Positions 34,702 to 43,948 are shown, counted from the first letter of the stretch. The stretch is DNA of 52,075 bases from Bacteroidaceae bacterium (GCA_024401275.1 JAKSLJ010000023.1:1-52075); one strand, 5' to 3'. Notes: generated from the sequence alone by a model not told the origin. Made by a program: numbers and translations.

Positions 34702-34729
34702 ATAAATTAATAAATAAATAAAATAAAGT

Positions 34730-34761
34730 AAGGGCATGTCAGTTTGTTTTGACATGCCCTT
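34730..34761. terminator. Bidirectional terminator
   Basis: 12-bp perfect stem AAGGGCATGTCA/TGACATGCCCTT (34730-34741 with 34750-34761), loop GTTTGTTT. It lies between the end of element A and the convergent GH43 gene. Confidence 0.85.
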
Positions 34762-34775
34762 TGATTATATCCTAC

Positions 34776-36518
34776 TTACTTCGTTATCCGGAACCAGTCG
34801 ATGTCCATCCAACCGCGGACTTTCTTACCGGCAGGCTCAGCAGCGCAGAAACCGACCTTGGCTCCTACCCACTTGCCTTGACGCATGGTGAGAGGTTCGC
34901 CGCATGGCTTGAACTTCTTGCCGTCCTGCGAATAGAAGAAGGTAACCTTCGCCTCGTGCTTGTTGTCACCTTCGTCAGTAGTTCCACCGATGTATTCAAC
35001 CTTCAGACGGAAGTACATGTCGCAATGGATTGAAGGCTGGTAGTTGACCTTATCAACCGAAGTTGGCTTGAAGGTTGCAATGTCGGTGATCTTCTCTGCC
35101 TTATCCTTGTCGGCTGACTTGCACGAAATCTGTTGAAGCTTGAACTCATCCCCCACTCTACGGAGAACGATGCTGCTGTAATCCATGCCGAAACAGATGA
35201 GACCGCCGTACTGACCTTCGTCCTTGGCTGACACTGTAACCTTGGCTGTTGCGGTGAAGTTGTCGGCAGGAGTCTTTTGAAGAAGGAGATTGCCCGCTTC
35301 CCAAAGGTTCTTGAAATCGGCACTCTGACGATGACAGAAAAGACGGAAATAGCCGTCGGAAGTAGGCATGCCGAAAGTCTGGTCGTAGTTGGCATTCCAC
35401 TGCCACTGCTTGCCGAGCTTAACGGAACTGAACTCGTCGTTCTCAACAGGATTGTTTATAGCGTAAGTCTTGCCGACATTAGGCTTCTTGTATGTCATAA
35501 CCGGCTGTCCGCAATACTTATCGAGAGTTGGCAGATTAGGATTATACATCTTGTTCTGCTTTGAAGGCTTGAGAGGTTCACCCATGACAGGCCAGTTGTC
35601 AACCCATTTTACAGGCTCGAGCCATACCACGCGACCGTAAGCCTCCTTGTCCTGGAAATGCAAGAACCAGTCTTCGCCCTGAGCAGTATGAACCCAGCCG
35701 CCCTGATGAGGACCATTGATGCCAGTATCACCCTTGGCAAGAACAACCTTATATTCGTAAGGACCGTAAGGCGACTTCGAGCGCATTGCCACCTGATGAC
35801 CAGTAGGAACGCCACCAGCAGGGAACATCACCCAATACCAGCCGTCACGCTTATAGAACTTCGGACCTTCAGCTGTGCGATGCGGAGTGCCGTTGCCGTC
35901 GAATACAATTACCGGATTTCCGATAGCCTTCATGCCATCAGCTGACATCTCACGAACAGTAAGAACGGAATTGAACTGACAGCGGGAATTGGCCCAGCCA
36001 TTCACGAGATAGCACTTGCCATCCTCATCCCAGAGAGGAGAAGTATCAATCATGCCCTTGCCTTCGATTATGCACTTTGGCTCAGTCCATTCTCCGGCAG
36101 GATCCTTTGCCGTAACGACGAAAACGCCAAGGTCAGGGTCGCCCCAGTAGATGTAGTAGAGCTGGTTGTACTTGTTGTATCGGATGCAAGGAGCCCAAAC
36201 GCCGTTGCCGTGTTGAGGAACGTTGTAGCGATCGTAAGGCGGCAATGCCTTCACGGCGTGGTTGATTATCTCCCAGTTGACGAGGTCTTTTGAATGAAGA
36301 ATAGGAAGACCAGGAAGATGCGAGAATGAGGAAGCCGTAAGATAGAAGTCTTCGCCGGAAGCGCCTACACAGACGTCAGGGTCGGAGTAGTCGGCGTTGA
36401 TGACAGGGTTAGTGAAGGTGCCGTCGCCATTGTCGGGACACCATACCTGCGACTTGTATTGAGCCGAGACAGTAAGGGTCAGGACGGCAAAGGCTGCGAG
36501 TAAGAGAGTTTTTTTCAT
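34776..36518 (-). CDS. GH43 beta-xylosidase/alpha-L-arabinofuranosidase (XynB-like)
   Basis: 580 residues. Signal peptide (LTVSAQ, residue 20). GH43 propeller acids: Asp46 in YSDPDVC (base), Asp158 in GMIDTSPLW and Glu217 in AEGPKFY (acid). Conserved SSFSHLPGLPILHSKDLVNW and HGNGVWAPCIRY place it in the XynB/GH43_12-like group. A C-terminal concanavalin-like domain (about 370-578) completes the XynB layout. It probably acts in the periplasm on xylo- or arabinoxylo-oligosaccharides, complementing the GH67 enzyme. The upstream ATP-grasp gene is 82 bp away across two hairpin repeats; shared transcription is possible but not shown. Confidence 0.9.
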   Translation of the reverse strand: MKKTLLLAAFAVLTLTVSAQYKSQVWCPDNGDGTFTNPVINADYSDPDVCVGASGEDFYLTASSFSHLPGLPILHSKDLVNWEIINHAVKALPPYDRYNVPQHGNGVWAPCIRYNKYNQLYYIYWGDPDLGVFVVTAKDPAGEWTEPKCIIEGKGMIDTSPLWDEDGKCYLVNGWANSRCQFNSVLTVREMSADGMKAIGNPVIVFDGNGTPHRTAEGPKFYKRDGWYWVMFPAGGVPTGHQVAMRSKSPYGPYEYKVVLAKGDTGINGPHQGGWVHTAQGEDWFLHFQDKEAYGRVVWLEPVKWVDNWPVMGEPLKPSKQNKMYNPNLPTLDKYCGQPVMTYKKPNVGKTYAINNPVENDEFSSVKLGKQWQWNANYDQTFGMPTSDGYFRLFCHRQSADFKNLWEAGNLLLQKTPADNFTATAKVTVSAKDEGQYGGLICFGMDYSSIVLRRVGDEFKLQQISCKSADKDKAEKITDIATFKPTSVDKVNYQPSIHCDMYFRLKVEYIGGTTDEGDNKHEAKVTFFYSQDGKKFKPCGEPLTMRQGKWVGAKVGFCAAEPAGKKVRGWMDIDWFRITK

Positions 36519-36533
36519 CCTTAATATTAAAAT

Positions 36534-36600
36534 AACCCGGCGGAAAAGCGCCGGGAACTGTGGCTAGAGACCGAAAGCAAACTTTCGGGAACTGTGGCCG
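36534..36600 (-). repeat. REP-like hairpin array after the ATP-grasp gene, two units
   Basis: On the minus strand, two GCCACAGTTCCC units follow the TAG stop of the upstream gene. The first has stem CCGAAAG/CTTTCGG, the second CCCGGCG/CGCCGGG. They belong to the family at 8863 and 11150; the CCGAAAG stem is a fully compensated variant. Confidence 0.85.
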
Positions 36601-37656
36601 CTACTTTACCTTCAATTCGAAATTGCGGGCGAAGTCAATAATCATATTGCGGTCTGGGGTGAGGTCATCGGAATGGAAGTTGAGGGCTACATGTCCCATG
36701 GTGCGACGGAAGTTTATCTCTACGCAAGGATGCAAGAGGAAGCCAGCTCCGTTCTTCACAATCATCATATCAACGCCGATGCCGCCCTCGTAACCATCAG
36801 GAATGATCGAGGCGAGATAGTCTTCAAGACAAGAAACGGTCTCGTCAATCTGACTTGGGAAGATATACTGCTCAAGAATCTCGCGCTTATGTTCTTCTGT
36901 GGTTATGAGCGAAGAAGAATATGCCGTGTAGCAAGTGTCGAAGATGGAGAAACCGCAGAAATGCACTACTCCACCGACAGCTTCGAACTCCATGGCGAAG
37001 TCGCGCAGCTTATCGTACTTTGGTTCAACCATGAGCGAGCCTTGCTGATTGATGACATTATCAATCCAACGAAGAAGCGAAGGCGCACAATTCTCCTTAG
37101 TAACAAACCTTATTCCGCGTCCGCTACAACTCCATGGCGCTTTCAGCACCACCTCGCCATACTTCTCAATAAGCTGGAGAAGTTCGTTGATGGTGGTAAT
37201 CTCGAAGGCAACAAAGTCAGAAGCGACATGCTCGAGGAACTGCTTTGCCGTACGACGGTGAGAGATTTCCCTTACCTGGTCAATAAATTCCTCAGAAGGA
37301 AGTCGCTCTGCCGGCCATCCGAGAGACTTGAAGAGGTGCAATACGGTCTTGTCCCATCCCCAAGGAGCAGGCATGAGGTCAAAATGACGACGCTGGATTT
37401 TCTCTCTGATGATAGATCGCATCCTGTTGAAACCAACGAATCTTACATCTTTATATATATATGGAGCGAGCTTGTCTGCCGCCTTATACGCATATTCAAT
37501 ATCCTCAACGAGCACCATGTCACCATCATCTGCCCAAAGAACAGGCATGAAGGCTAACTCACGACGCATCTTCACCACATTATGAGATGGGGTGAAACAG
37601 TCTTTGTTCATTGCCAAAGCAATCTCGTGTTCTGGATTGAAAATGTGAAGTTTCAT
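36601..37656 (-). CDS. ATP-grasp-like protein of unknown function
   Basis: 351 residues. An N-terminal region typical of a Bacteroidetes conserved family (MKLHIFNPEHEIALAMN; WGWDKTVLHLFKSLGWPAERLPS) is followed by an ATP-grasp pattern: GEVVLKAPWSCSGRGIRFV (glycine-rich lid), LMVEPKYDKLRDFAMEF (metal/ATP side) and GGIGVDMMIVKNG...LHPCVEINFRRTMGHVA (Glu-x-Asn metal ligands). No membrane segment or signal peptide. ATP-grasp enzymes ligate carboxylates to amines or thiols; neither substrate nor partner is apparent. The stop TAG is followed at once by hairpin repeats, then GH43. Confidence 0.75.
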   Translation of the reverse strand: MKLHIFNPEHEIALAMNKDCFTPSHNVVKMRRELAFMPVLWADDGDMVLVEDIEYAYKAADKLAPYIYKDVRFVGFNRMRSIIREKIQRRHFDLMPAPWGWDKTVLHLFKSLGWPAERLPSEEFIDQVREISHRRTAKQFLEHVASDFVAFEITTINELLQLIEKYGEVVLKAPWSCSGRGIRFVTKENCAPSLLRWIDNVINQQGSLMVEPKYDKLRDFAMEFEAVGGVVHFCGFSIFDTCYTAYSSSLITTEEHKREILEQYIFPSQIDETVSCLEDYLASIIPDGYEGGIGVDMMIVKNGAGFLLHPCVEINFRRTMGHVALNFHSDDLTPDRNMIIDFARNFELKVK

Positions 37657-37691
37657 GGAGAAAAAATGGTTGTGTTATGATTATATCGGTG

Positions 37692-37699
37692 CAAAATTA
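37692..37699 (-). promoter_or_regulatory. -7 box for the ATP-grasp gene
   Basis: Minus-strand TAATTTTG, 35 bp before the ATG. A TTTG lies 23 bp further upstream (37726-37723), slightly too far for the consensus. Confidence 0.45.
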
Positions 37700-37770
37700 G
37701 CAAAAAAATGATGAACATAGAACAAAAATCAAAAATATTTGCCTTTTTTGTCATTTTTTGTAAACTATAG

Positions 37771-37801
37771 TTTGCAATATGTGATTTTTTTTATAACTTT
37801 G
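37771..37801 (+). promoter_or_regulatory. Promoter of the AAA ATPase gene
   Basis: TTTG (37771-37774), 19-bp spacer, TAACTTTG (37794-37801), a full match to the Bacteroidetes consensus. The leader would be only about 10 nt. Confidence 0.75.
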
Positions 37802-37815
37802 CACACGATTTTATT

Positions 37816-39006
37816 ATGATGGAAGCATTCTATAGAACACATAAATACTTAGTGGAGCATGTAAATGCCCCGCTGAGACGCTACTTGAACGACGAGATAG
37901 ACTGGAGTGCCCGTCTCATCGGTATCAAGGGAACAAGAGGCGTTGGAAAAACCACTTTCCTCCTTCAATATGCCAAGGAGAACTATGGTCCTTCCAACCG
38001 TCACTGTCTGTATGTCAACCTCAACAATTTCTACTTCCAGGGCCACACTCTCGTGGAATTTGCCGGAAAGTTTGTTGAAGATGGCGGTCAGGTTCTTCTC
38101 ATTGACCAGGTGTTCAAGATGCCAAATTGGAGTCAGCAACTTCGTGCTTGCTACGACAGTTATCCAGCACTGCAGATTGTATTTACCGGTTCAAGCGTGA
38201 TGCGCCTGAAAGAAGAGAACACGGAAATCGGCGGCATCGTAAAGAGCTACAATCTTCGCGGCCTTTCTTTCCGCGAATATCTTACGCTGCAGACAGGCAT
38301 CACCTTCCCAGTATTCTCTTTGCAGGACATTATCAGCAATCATGAGCTCATAGTGCGCCAGATACTGCAGAAGGTTACTCCATCCGTTCACTTCAAGAAC
38401 TATCTGCACCACGGCTTCTACCCATTCTTCATGGAGAAGCGCAACTACTCTGAGAACCTGCTTGCAACGATGAGCATGATGATAGAGGTGGACATTCTTG
38501 TAATCAAGCAGATAGAGCTGAAGTATCTTACTCGCATAAAGAAACTGTTCTACGAACTTGCCATCAACGCAGGCAAGGCGCCAAACATCAGCAAGCTTGC
38601 CGTGGATGTGGATACATCAAGAGCAACGGTAATGAACTACATCAAGAACCTTGCCGACGCGCGTCTCATAAACATCATTCATCCTGTAGGCGAGGTTCAT
38701 CCGAAGAAGCCTACGAAGATAATGCTCCACAACTCAAACCTCATGTACGCCATCTACCCGATAAATGTCGAGCTGCATGACGTGATGGAGACTTTCGCCG
38801 TCAACTGCCTCTGGAAAGACCATAAGGTAAACCAGGCTGCCCACGACAAGCACTTCATCATAGACGAGGAGATAAAGAGCCGCGTCATCGATGCAAAACG
38901 CCAGACAAAGACAAGGACAGACGCCAACACCATCTATTTCAGATACAACACGGAAGTGGGTGCCGGCAATCAGATTCCAATCTGGCTCTTGGGCTTTATG
39001 TATTAA
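37816..39006 (+). CDS. AAA_14/DUF4143-type ATPase
   Basis: 396 residues. Walker A GIKGTRGVGKTTFLL (Gly38-Thr46). The Walker B position reads VLLIDQVFKM: Asp97 is kept but the usual catalytic Glu is Gln98. Sensor-like FTGSS follows. The C-terminal half has a winged-helix part (ISKLAVDVDTSRATVMNYIKNLADARLINII) and a DUF4143 nuclease-fold-like region. These ATPases are common in Bacteroidetes, some beside toxins or mobile DNA, but their function is mostly unknown. The Gln suggests slow or absent hydrolysis. Start codons at 37816 and 37819 are equivalent. It is monocistronic or read into the PFOR gene. Confidence 0.8.
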   Translation: MMEAFYRTHKYLVEHVNAPLRRYLNDEIDWSARLIGIKGTRGVGKTTFLLQYAKENYGPSNRHCLYVNLNNFYFQGHTLVEFAGKFVEDGGQVLLIDQVFKMPNWSQQLRACYDSYPALQIVFTGSSVMRLKEENTEIGGIVKSYNLRGLSFREYLTLQTGITFPVFSLQDIISNHELIVRQILQKVTPSVHFKNYLHHGFYPFFMEKRNYSENLLATMSMMIEVDILVIKQIELKYLTRIKKLFYELAINAGKAPNISKLAVDVDTSRATVMNYIKNLADARLINIIHPVGEVHPKKPTKIMLHNSNLMYAIYPINVELHDVMETFAVNCLWKDHKVNQAAHDKHFIIDEEIKSRVIDAKRQTKTRTDANTIYFRYNTEVGAGNQIPIWLLGFMY

Positions 39007-39039
39007 AACCCGGGAAGGATGTTTTATAGTTTTACGGTG

Positions 39040-39100
39040 ATTAAACCAAAAACCAAAAACTACAAACCAAAAAACAAAACTAAAAACCAACATTATAAAT
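39040..39100 (+). repeat. A-rich CCAAAAACC leader upstream of the PFOR gene
   Basis: Repeated AAACCAAAAAC-type motifs fill most of the 105-bp spacer before the ATG at 39112. It resembles the A-rich arms before tpiA and the SGBP gene. Confidence 0.5.
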
Positions 39101-39111
39101 TTAAATTTAAA

Positions 39112-42100
39112 ATGGCTAAAGAAAAAAAGTTTATCACTTGTGATGGTAACGAGGCTGCTGCTCACGTGAGCTATATGTTCACAGAAGTAGCTGCTATCTA
39201 TCCTATCACTCCATCGTCTCCAATGGCAGAGCACACTGACGACTGGGCAGCTCGTGGTCGTGTCAACATGTGGGGACAGAAAGTTCTCGTTCAGGAAATG
39301 CAGTCTGAAGGTGGTGCTGCTGGTGCAGTTCACGGTTCTCTTCAGGCTGGTGCTTTGACAACAACTTACACAGCTTCTCAGGGTCTTCTCCTCATGATTC
39401 CTAACATGTACAAGATCGCTGGTGAGCTTCTCCCATGTGTATTCAATGTTTCAGCTCGTACATTGGCTTCACACTCTCTCTGTATCTTCGGTGACCATCA
39501 GGACGTAATGGCTTGTCGTCAGACAGGTTTCGCTATGTTCGCTTCTTCATCAGTACAGGAGGTTATGGACCTTACAGCTGTTCCTCACCTCGCTACTCTC
39601 GAGACAAAGGTTCCTTTCGTGAACTTCTTCGACGGTTTCCGTACTTCTCACGAGTATCATAAGGTAGAGGTTATGGATATGGAAGACATCAAGGCTATCA
39701 CCCCAATGGAGTATGTTGAGGACTTCCGTAACCGTGCTCTTACTCCAGAGCGCCCTGTAACACGCGGTACTGCTGAGAACCCTAACGAGTTCTTCACTCA
39801 CCGTGAGGCTTGCAACACATACTATGACGCTATCCCAGATGTAGTTGAGAAGTACTGCCAGAAGATTTCTGAGATCACTGGCCGCGAGTACCACTGTTTC
39901 AACTACTACGGAGCTCAGGACGCTGAGAACGTAATCATCCTCATGGGTTCTGCTTGTGAGGCTGCTAAGGAAGCTATCGACCACCTCGTAGCTGAAGGCA
40001 AGAAGGTTGGTATGGTTAACGTTCACCTCTATCGTCCATTCTCAGTTAAGTACCTCCTCGCTGCAGTACCTAAGACAGCTAAGAAGATCGCTGTTCTCGA
40101 CCGTACTAAGGAGCCAGGTGCAGAGGGCGAACCCCTCTACCTCGACGTTAAGTCTGCATTCTATGACGTAGAGAACCGTCCATTGATCGTTGGCGGTCGC
40201 TACGGTCTTGGTTCTGCTGAGGTTACTCCTGCTAAGGTTATCTCTGTATTCAACAACCTCGAGCTCGACGAGCCTAAGAACCACTTCACAGTTGGTATCG
40301 TTGACGACGTTACTAACCTCTCACTCCCTGTAGTAGAGGAAATGGCTCTCGGTGGCGCTTCTATCCAGGAGTGTAAGTTCTTCGGTCTTGGTGCTGACGG
40401 TACTGTTGGTGCTAACAAGAACTCAGTTAAGATCATCGGTGAGTCAACAGACAAGTACTGCCAGGCATACTTCTCTTACGACTCTAAGAAGTCAGGTGGT
40501 TTCACTTGTTCACACCTCCGCTTCGGTGACGAGCCTATCCGCTCTACATACCAGATCACTACTCCTAACTTCGTAGCTTGCCATGTTCAGGCATACCTCA
40601 ACATGTATGACGTAACTCGTGGTATCCGCGAGAACGGTTCATTCCTCCTCAACACAATCTTCGAAGGCGACGAACTCGTTAACTTCATCCCTAACAAGGT
40701 AAAGAAGGTATTCGCTGAGAAGAACATCAAGGTTTACTACATCAACGCTACTAAGATTGCTCAGGAAATCGGTCTCGGTAACCGTACAAATACTATCCTC
40801 CAGTCAGCATTCTTCCGCATCTCAGAGGTTATCCCTGTAGATCTCGCTATCGAGCAGATGAAGGCATTCGCTAAGAAGTCTTACGGCAAGAAGGGTGATG
40901 ATGTTGTTAACATGAACTGGGCTGCTATCGACCGCGGTGGTGAGTACAAGACTCTCGAAGTTGATCCAGCATGGGCTAACCTCCCAGCAGATCCAGAGAA
41001 GGAAGACGACGCTCCAGCATTCGTTAAGGAACTCGTTCGTCCTATCAACGCTCAGGCAGGCGACCTCCTCAAGGTTTCTGACTTCGTTAAGCACAACACT
41101 GTTGACGGTACTTGGATGAACGGTACTGCTGCTTACGAGAAGCGTGGTGTTGCAGCATTCGTTCCAGAATGGGATGCAGAGAACTGTATCGAGTGTAACA
41201 AGTGTGCTTACGTTTGTCCTCACGCTTGTATCCGTCCATTCGCAATGACTGCTGAAGAGAACGCTGCTCTCGGCGCTCCTTCACGCGAAATGAAGGCTCC
41301 TGCTGCTCTCAAGGGCATGTTCTTCCGTATGCAGGTAGGCGTTCTCGACTGTCTCGGTTGCGGTAACTGTGTTGACGTTTGTCCTGGCAAGCCTTCTAAG
41401 GATGCTGAGGGTAACCGCGTTCTCACTAAGGCTCTCAAGATGGTTGCATACGACCCAACTTCAGAGAAGGACGTTAAGGAAGCTCAGAACTGGGAATACT
41501 GCGTTAAGAACGTTAAGACTAAGCAGGATCTCATCGACATCACTTCTAACGTAAAGAACTCTCAGTTCGCTACTCCACTCTTCGAGTTCTCAGGCGCTTG
41601 CTCTGGTTGTGGTGAGACTCCTTACGTTAAGCTCATCTCTCAGCTCTTCGGTGATCGTCAGATGGTAGCTAACGCTACAGGTTGTTCTTCAATCTACTCT
41701 GCTTCTATCCCATCAACTCCATACACTACTAACGAAAAGGGACAGGGTCCTGCATTCGACAACTCACTCTTCGAGGACTTCTGCGAGTTCGGTCTCGGTA
41801 TGCACATCGGTAACAAGAAGATGAAGGAGCGCGTAGCTATCCTCCTCCAGAAGGTTATCGAGATGGACGAGCCATCTGCAGAGTTCAAGGCTGCAGCTGC
41901 TGAATGGATTGAGAAGTGCAACGATGCTGCTGAAACAAAGCGTCTCGCTGCTATCCTCAAGCCAATGATCGCTGACTGCGCTGCTAAGGGTTGCCCTGTA
42001 TGCACAGAACTCAAGACTCTCGACCACTACCTCATCAAGCGTTCACAGTGGATCATCGGTGGTGACGGTGCTTCTTACGACATCGGTTACGGCGGTCTCG

Positions 42101-42714
42101 ACCACGTTATCGCTTCTGGCGAGGATGTAAACGTATTCGTTATCGATACAGAGGTTTACTCTAACACTGGTGGTCAGGCTTCTAAGGCTACTCCTCTCGG
42201 CGCTATCGCTCAGTTCGCTGCTCAGGGTAAGCGCGTTCGCAAGAAGGACCTCGGTATGATCGCTACTACTTACGGTTATGTTTACGTAGCTCAGATCGCT
42301 ATGGGTGCTGACCAGGCTCAGACTCTCAAGGCATTCCGTGAGGCAGAGGCTTACCCAGGACCATCACTCGTTATCGCTTACGCTCCATGTATCAACCACG
42401 GTCTTAAGGCTAAGGGCGGTATGGGTAAGAGCCAGGCAGAAGAGGCTAAGGCTGTTGAGTGCGGTTACTGGCACCTCTGGCGTTACAACCCACAGCTCGC
42501 TGAAGAAGGCAAGAACCCATTCACACTCGACTCTAAGGAGCCACAGTGGGATAAGTTCCAGGACTTCCTCGACGGTGAGGTTCGTTACCTCTCAGTGAAG
42601 AAGGCATACCCAACAGAGGCTGCTGAACTCTTCGCAGAGGCTAAGAAGATGGCTCAGATCCGTTACAACTCTTACGTTCGTAAGGCTAACGAAGACTGGT
42701 CAAACGCTGAATAA
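39112..42714 (+). CDS. nifJ: Pyruvate:ferredoxin (flavodoxin) oxidoreductase
   Basis: 1200 residues from ATG 39112; an upstream start at 39019 would translate the A-rich leader and is unlikely. Domains: pyruvate-binding N-terminal domain (YPITPSSPMAEHTDDW), CoA/transketolase-like domain 2, an EKR region, two ferredoxin-like clusters (CIECNKCAYVCPHAC, about 692; CLGCGNCVDVCPGKP, about 745), and a C-terminal TPP domain (CSGCGETPYVK with GDGASYDIGYGGLDH and EVYSNTGGQASKATP). The cysteines for all three 4Fe-4S clusters are present. It oxidises pyruvate and CoA to acetyl-CoA, CO2 and reduced ferredoxin in anaerobic metabolism. Codon bias is extreme, so expression should be very high. Confidence 0.97.
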   Translation: MAKEKKFITCDGNEAAAHVSYMFTEVAAIYPITPSSPMAEHTDDWAARGRVNMWGQKVLVQEMQSEGGAAGAVHGSLQAGALTTTYTASQGLLLMIPNMYKIAGELLPCVFNVSARTLASHSLCIFGDHQDVMACRQTGFAMFASSSVQEVMDLTAVPHLATLETKVPFVNFFDGFRTSHEYHKVEVMDMEDIKAITPMEYVEDFRNRALTPERPVTRGTAENPNEFFTHREACNTYYDAIPDVVEKYCQKISEITGREYHCFNYYGAQDAENVIILMGSACEAAKEAIDHLVAEGKKVGMVNVHLYRPFSVKYLLAAVPKTAKKIAVLDRTKEPGAEGEPLYLDVKSAFYDVENRPLIVGGRYGLGSAEVTPAKVISVFNNLELDEPKNHFTVGIVDDVTNLSLPVVEEMALGGASIQECKFFGLGADGTVGANKNSVKIIGESTDKYCQAYFSYDSKKSGGFTCSHLRFGDEPIRSTYQITTPNFVACHVQAYLNMYDVTRGIRENGSFLLNTIFEGDELVNFIPNKVKKVFAEKNIKVYYINATKIAQEIGLGNRTNTILQSAFFRISEVIPVDLAIEQMKAFAKKSYGKKGDDVVNMNWAAIDRGGEYKTLEVDPAWANLPADPEKEDDAPAFVKELVRPINAQAGDLLKVSDFVKHNTVDGTWMNGTAAYEKRGVAAFVPEWDAENCIECNKCAYVCPHACIRPFAMTAEENAALGAPSREMKAPAALKGMFFRMQVGVLDCLGCGNCVDVCPGKPSKDAEGNRVLTKALKMVAYDPTSEKDVKEAQNWEYCVKNVKTKQDLIDITSNVKNSQFATPLFEFSGACSGCGETPYVKLISQLFGDRQMVANATGCSSIYSASIPSTPYTTNEKGQGPAFDNSLFEDFCEFGLGMHIGNKKMKERVAILLQKVIEMDEPSAEFKAAAAEWIEKCNDAAETKRLAAILKPMIADCAAKGCPVCTELKTLDHYLIKRSQWIIGGDGASYDIGYGGLDHVIASGEDVNVFVIDTEVYSNTGGQASKATPLGAIAQFAAQGKRVRKKDLGMIATTYGYVYVAQIAMGADQAQTLKAFREAEAYPGPSLVIAYAPCINHGLKAKGGMGKSQAEEAKAVECGYWHLWRYNPQLAEEGKNPFTLDSKEPQWDKFQDFLDGEVRYLSVKKAYPTEAAELFAEAKKMAQIRYNSYVRKANEDWSNAE

Positions 42715-42737
42715 TCATTATTCAAACAGATAAAATT

Positions 42738-42770
42738 AAAGGCTGCAACCGATTTGGCTGCAGCCTTTTT
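42738..42770 (+). terminator. Terminator of the PFOR gene
   Basis: 10-bp stem AAAGGCTGCA/TGCAGCCTTT (42738-42747 with 42759-42768) followed by a short T-run. Confidence 0.88.
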
Positions 42771-42783
42771 CTGTTTTAATGGA

Positions 42784-42805
42784 AACGATGCCCCATGGCA
42801 TCGTT
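42784..42805. repeat. CCATGG-centred hairpin outside the elements
   Basis: Stem AACGATGCC/GGCATCGTT with loop CCAT, flanked by GGA and AAACCGCCGCAA. It is the AACGACGCC hairpin of the 31-32 kb zone with a compensated C-to-T/G-to-A change in both arms. The rest of the 42715-42978 spacer is an AT-rich CAAAGAAA/TTTCTTTG stretch. Confidence 0.8.
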
Positions 42806-42978
42806 AAACCGCCGCAATACATGTCTCAAAGTTTTTCTTTGTTTTTTTACTCAAAGAAAACTAAAGAAAAGAAAGAAATTTTATCGCCAAATAAGTTTCT
42901 TTTGTTTCTTATCCAATTTCTTTGAGCTACATATTATCTTGGAGATGTGCGGTTGTAGGGCAAAGAGTATATAGTCTC

Positions 42979-43899
42979 CTATTTCTTACCTTTATTAATC
43001 ACATAAATTCCAACGGCGGCAAGTGTTCCTGCTATGACATATTTCCAATAGAAAGTTTCTCCTAAGCAGAGGCAGGAAGTAACTGCTCCAACAACAGGAA
43101 TAAGCGAATTGAAGATGGTTACCTTTCCGACAGGATTACAGCTAAGTAGCTTATTATAAAGCCCAAAACCGGTTGTAGAGATTCCGATAAGCAGCAACAA
43201 ATAGATGATTCCGCGAACGGTAACATTCGGCAAAGAGCCGCCAATCAGCAATCCTGGAACAATGAGCAAAGCTCCTCCTACTGCGAGCGCATAGCCAGTG
43301 CCGACAAAAACATCTATTCGTTTGCTCAAACCACGAGTCATAAGTGAGGCGGCAGCACTGCACAAAGCATTGAGGATGATAAAGCCATCGCCCAAAAGAG
43401 TGAATTGTCCACTCTCCTTGCCACCAAGATTAAGGGCAAGAATTCCAATGAAACCAAGCAAACAACCAATGATTTTTCGCATAGTCATCTTGTCGCTTTT
43501 GAAGAAAATACAGGCAAGAATGACAACAGAGAAAACGCTCATGGAGTTGAGAATCGCAGAGCGTGAACCTTCTGCGTGAGACAAGCCGATATAAAAGAAG
43601 AGGTAATGGAGTGTGGTATTCAGAAGCGAAAACAGCAGAACATACCACCAATGGCGCTTAAAATCAAAAGCCAGTGACTTGCCTTTCGTCTGCGCCATAG
43701 CCAAGATGATAAGTCCTGATATGCAGAATCTTATACCCGCAAACAGCATCTTGCTGCCAGTCATGTCCTGAGTAATCTGAAATTCCCCGAAACCGAGTTT
43801 TATGAGAGGATATGCCCATCCCCAAACCACGGCTGCGGTAAGGGCGAAAAGAGCCACCCAGAAAGGGCGTTGGAATATACTGATATTTTCTTTTTTCAT
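42979..43899 (-). CDS. EamA/DMT-family transporter
   Basis: 306 residues with about ten membrane segments in two EamA repeats. Conserved features are VVWGWAYPLIKLG in the first helix, HYLFFYIGLSHAEGSRSAILNSMSVFSVVI at the end of repeat one and GISTTGFGLYNKLL...IPVVGAVTSCLCLGE in repeat two. DMT members export or import metabolites such as amino acids; the substrate is not readable. It is convergent with the PFOR gene and divergent from the SDR gene. Confidence 0.88.
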   Translation of the reverse strand: MKKENISIFQRPFWVALFALTAAVVWGWAYPLIKLGFGEFQITQDMTGSKMLFAGIRFCISGLIILAMAQTKGKSLAFDFKRHWWYVLLFSLLNTTLHYLFFYIGLSHAEGSRSAILNSMSVFSVVILACIFFKSDKMTMRKIIGCLLGFIGILALNLGGKESGQFTLLGDGFIILNALCSAAASLMTRGLSKRIDVFVGTGYALAVGGALLIVPGLLIGGSLPNVTVRGIIYLLLLIGISTTGFGLYNKLLSCNPVGKVTIFNSLIPVVGAVTSCLCLGETFYWKYVIAGTLAAVGIYVINKGKK

Positions 43900-43948
43900 G
43901 CTATGGTTTGACTGAATAAATCGTTATGGCATAGGAGATAAAACGATG

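Larger units (their letters stand above)
30838..34724. mobile_element. Array-bounded element A with intact VirE_N/DUF3987 gene
   Basis: A 3.9-kb unit framed by inverted tetranucleotide arrays: (ATTT)2-ATTG-ATTT-ATTG-ATTT at 30838-30861 and its near-complement at 34696-34724. Two further arrays lie at 30880-30899 (AAAT type) and 31009-31031 (ATTT type). The first 0.9 kb is non-coding and collinear with element B (48912-50003) in inverted order. A palindrome-rich zone (31.5-32.26 kb) and one gene follow. No transposase, integrase or obvious target-site duplication is visible. Calling it mobile is an inference from the two copies and the terminal inverted arrays. Confidence 0.6.
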
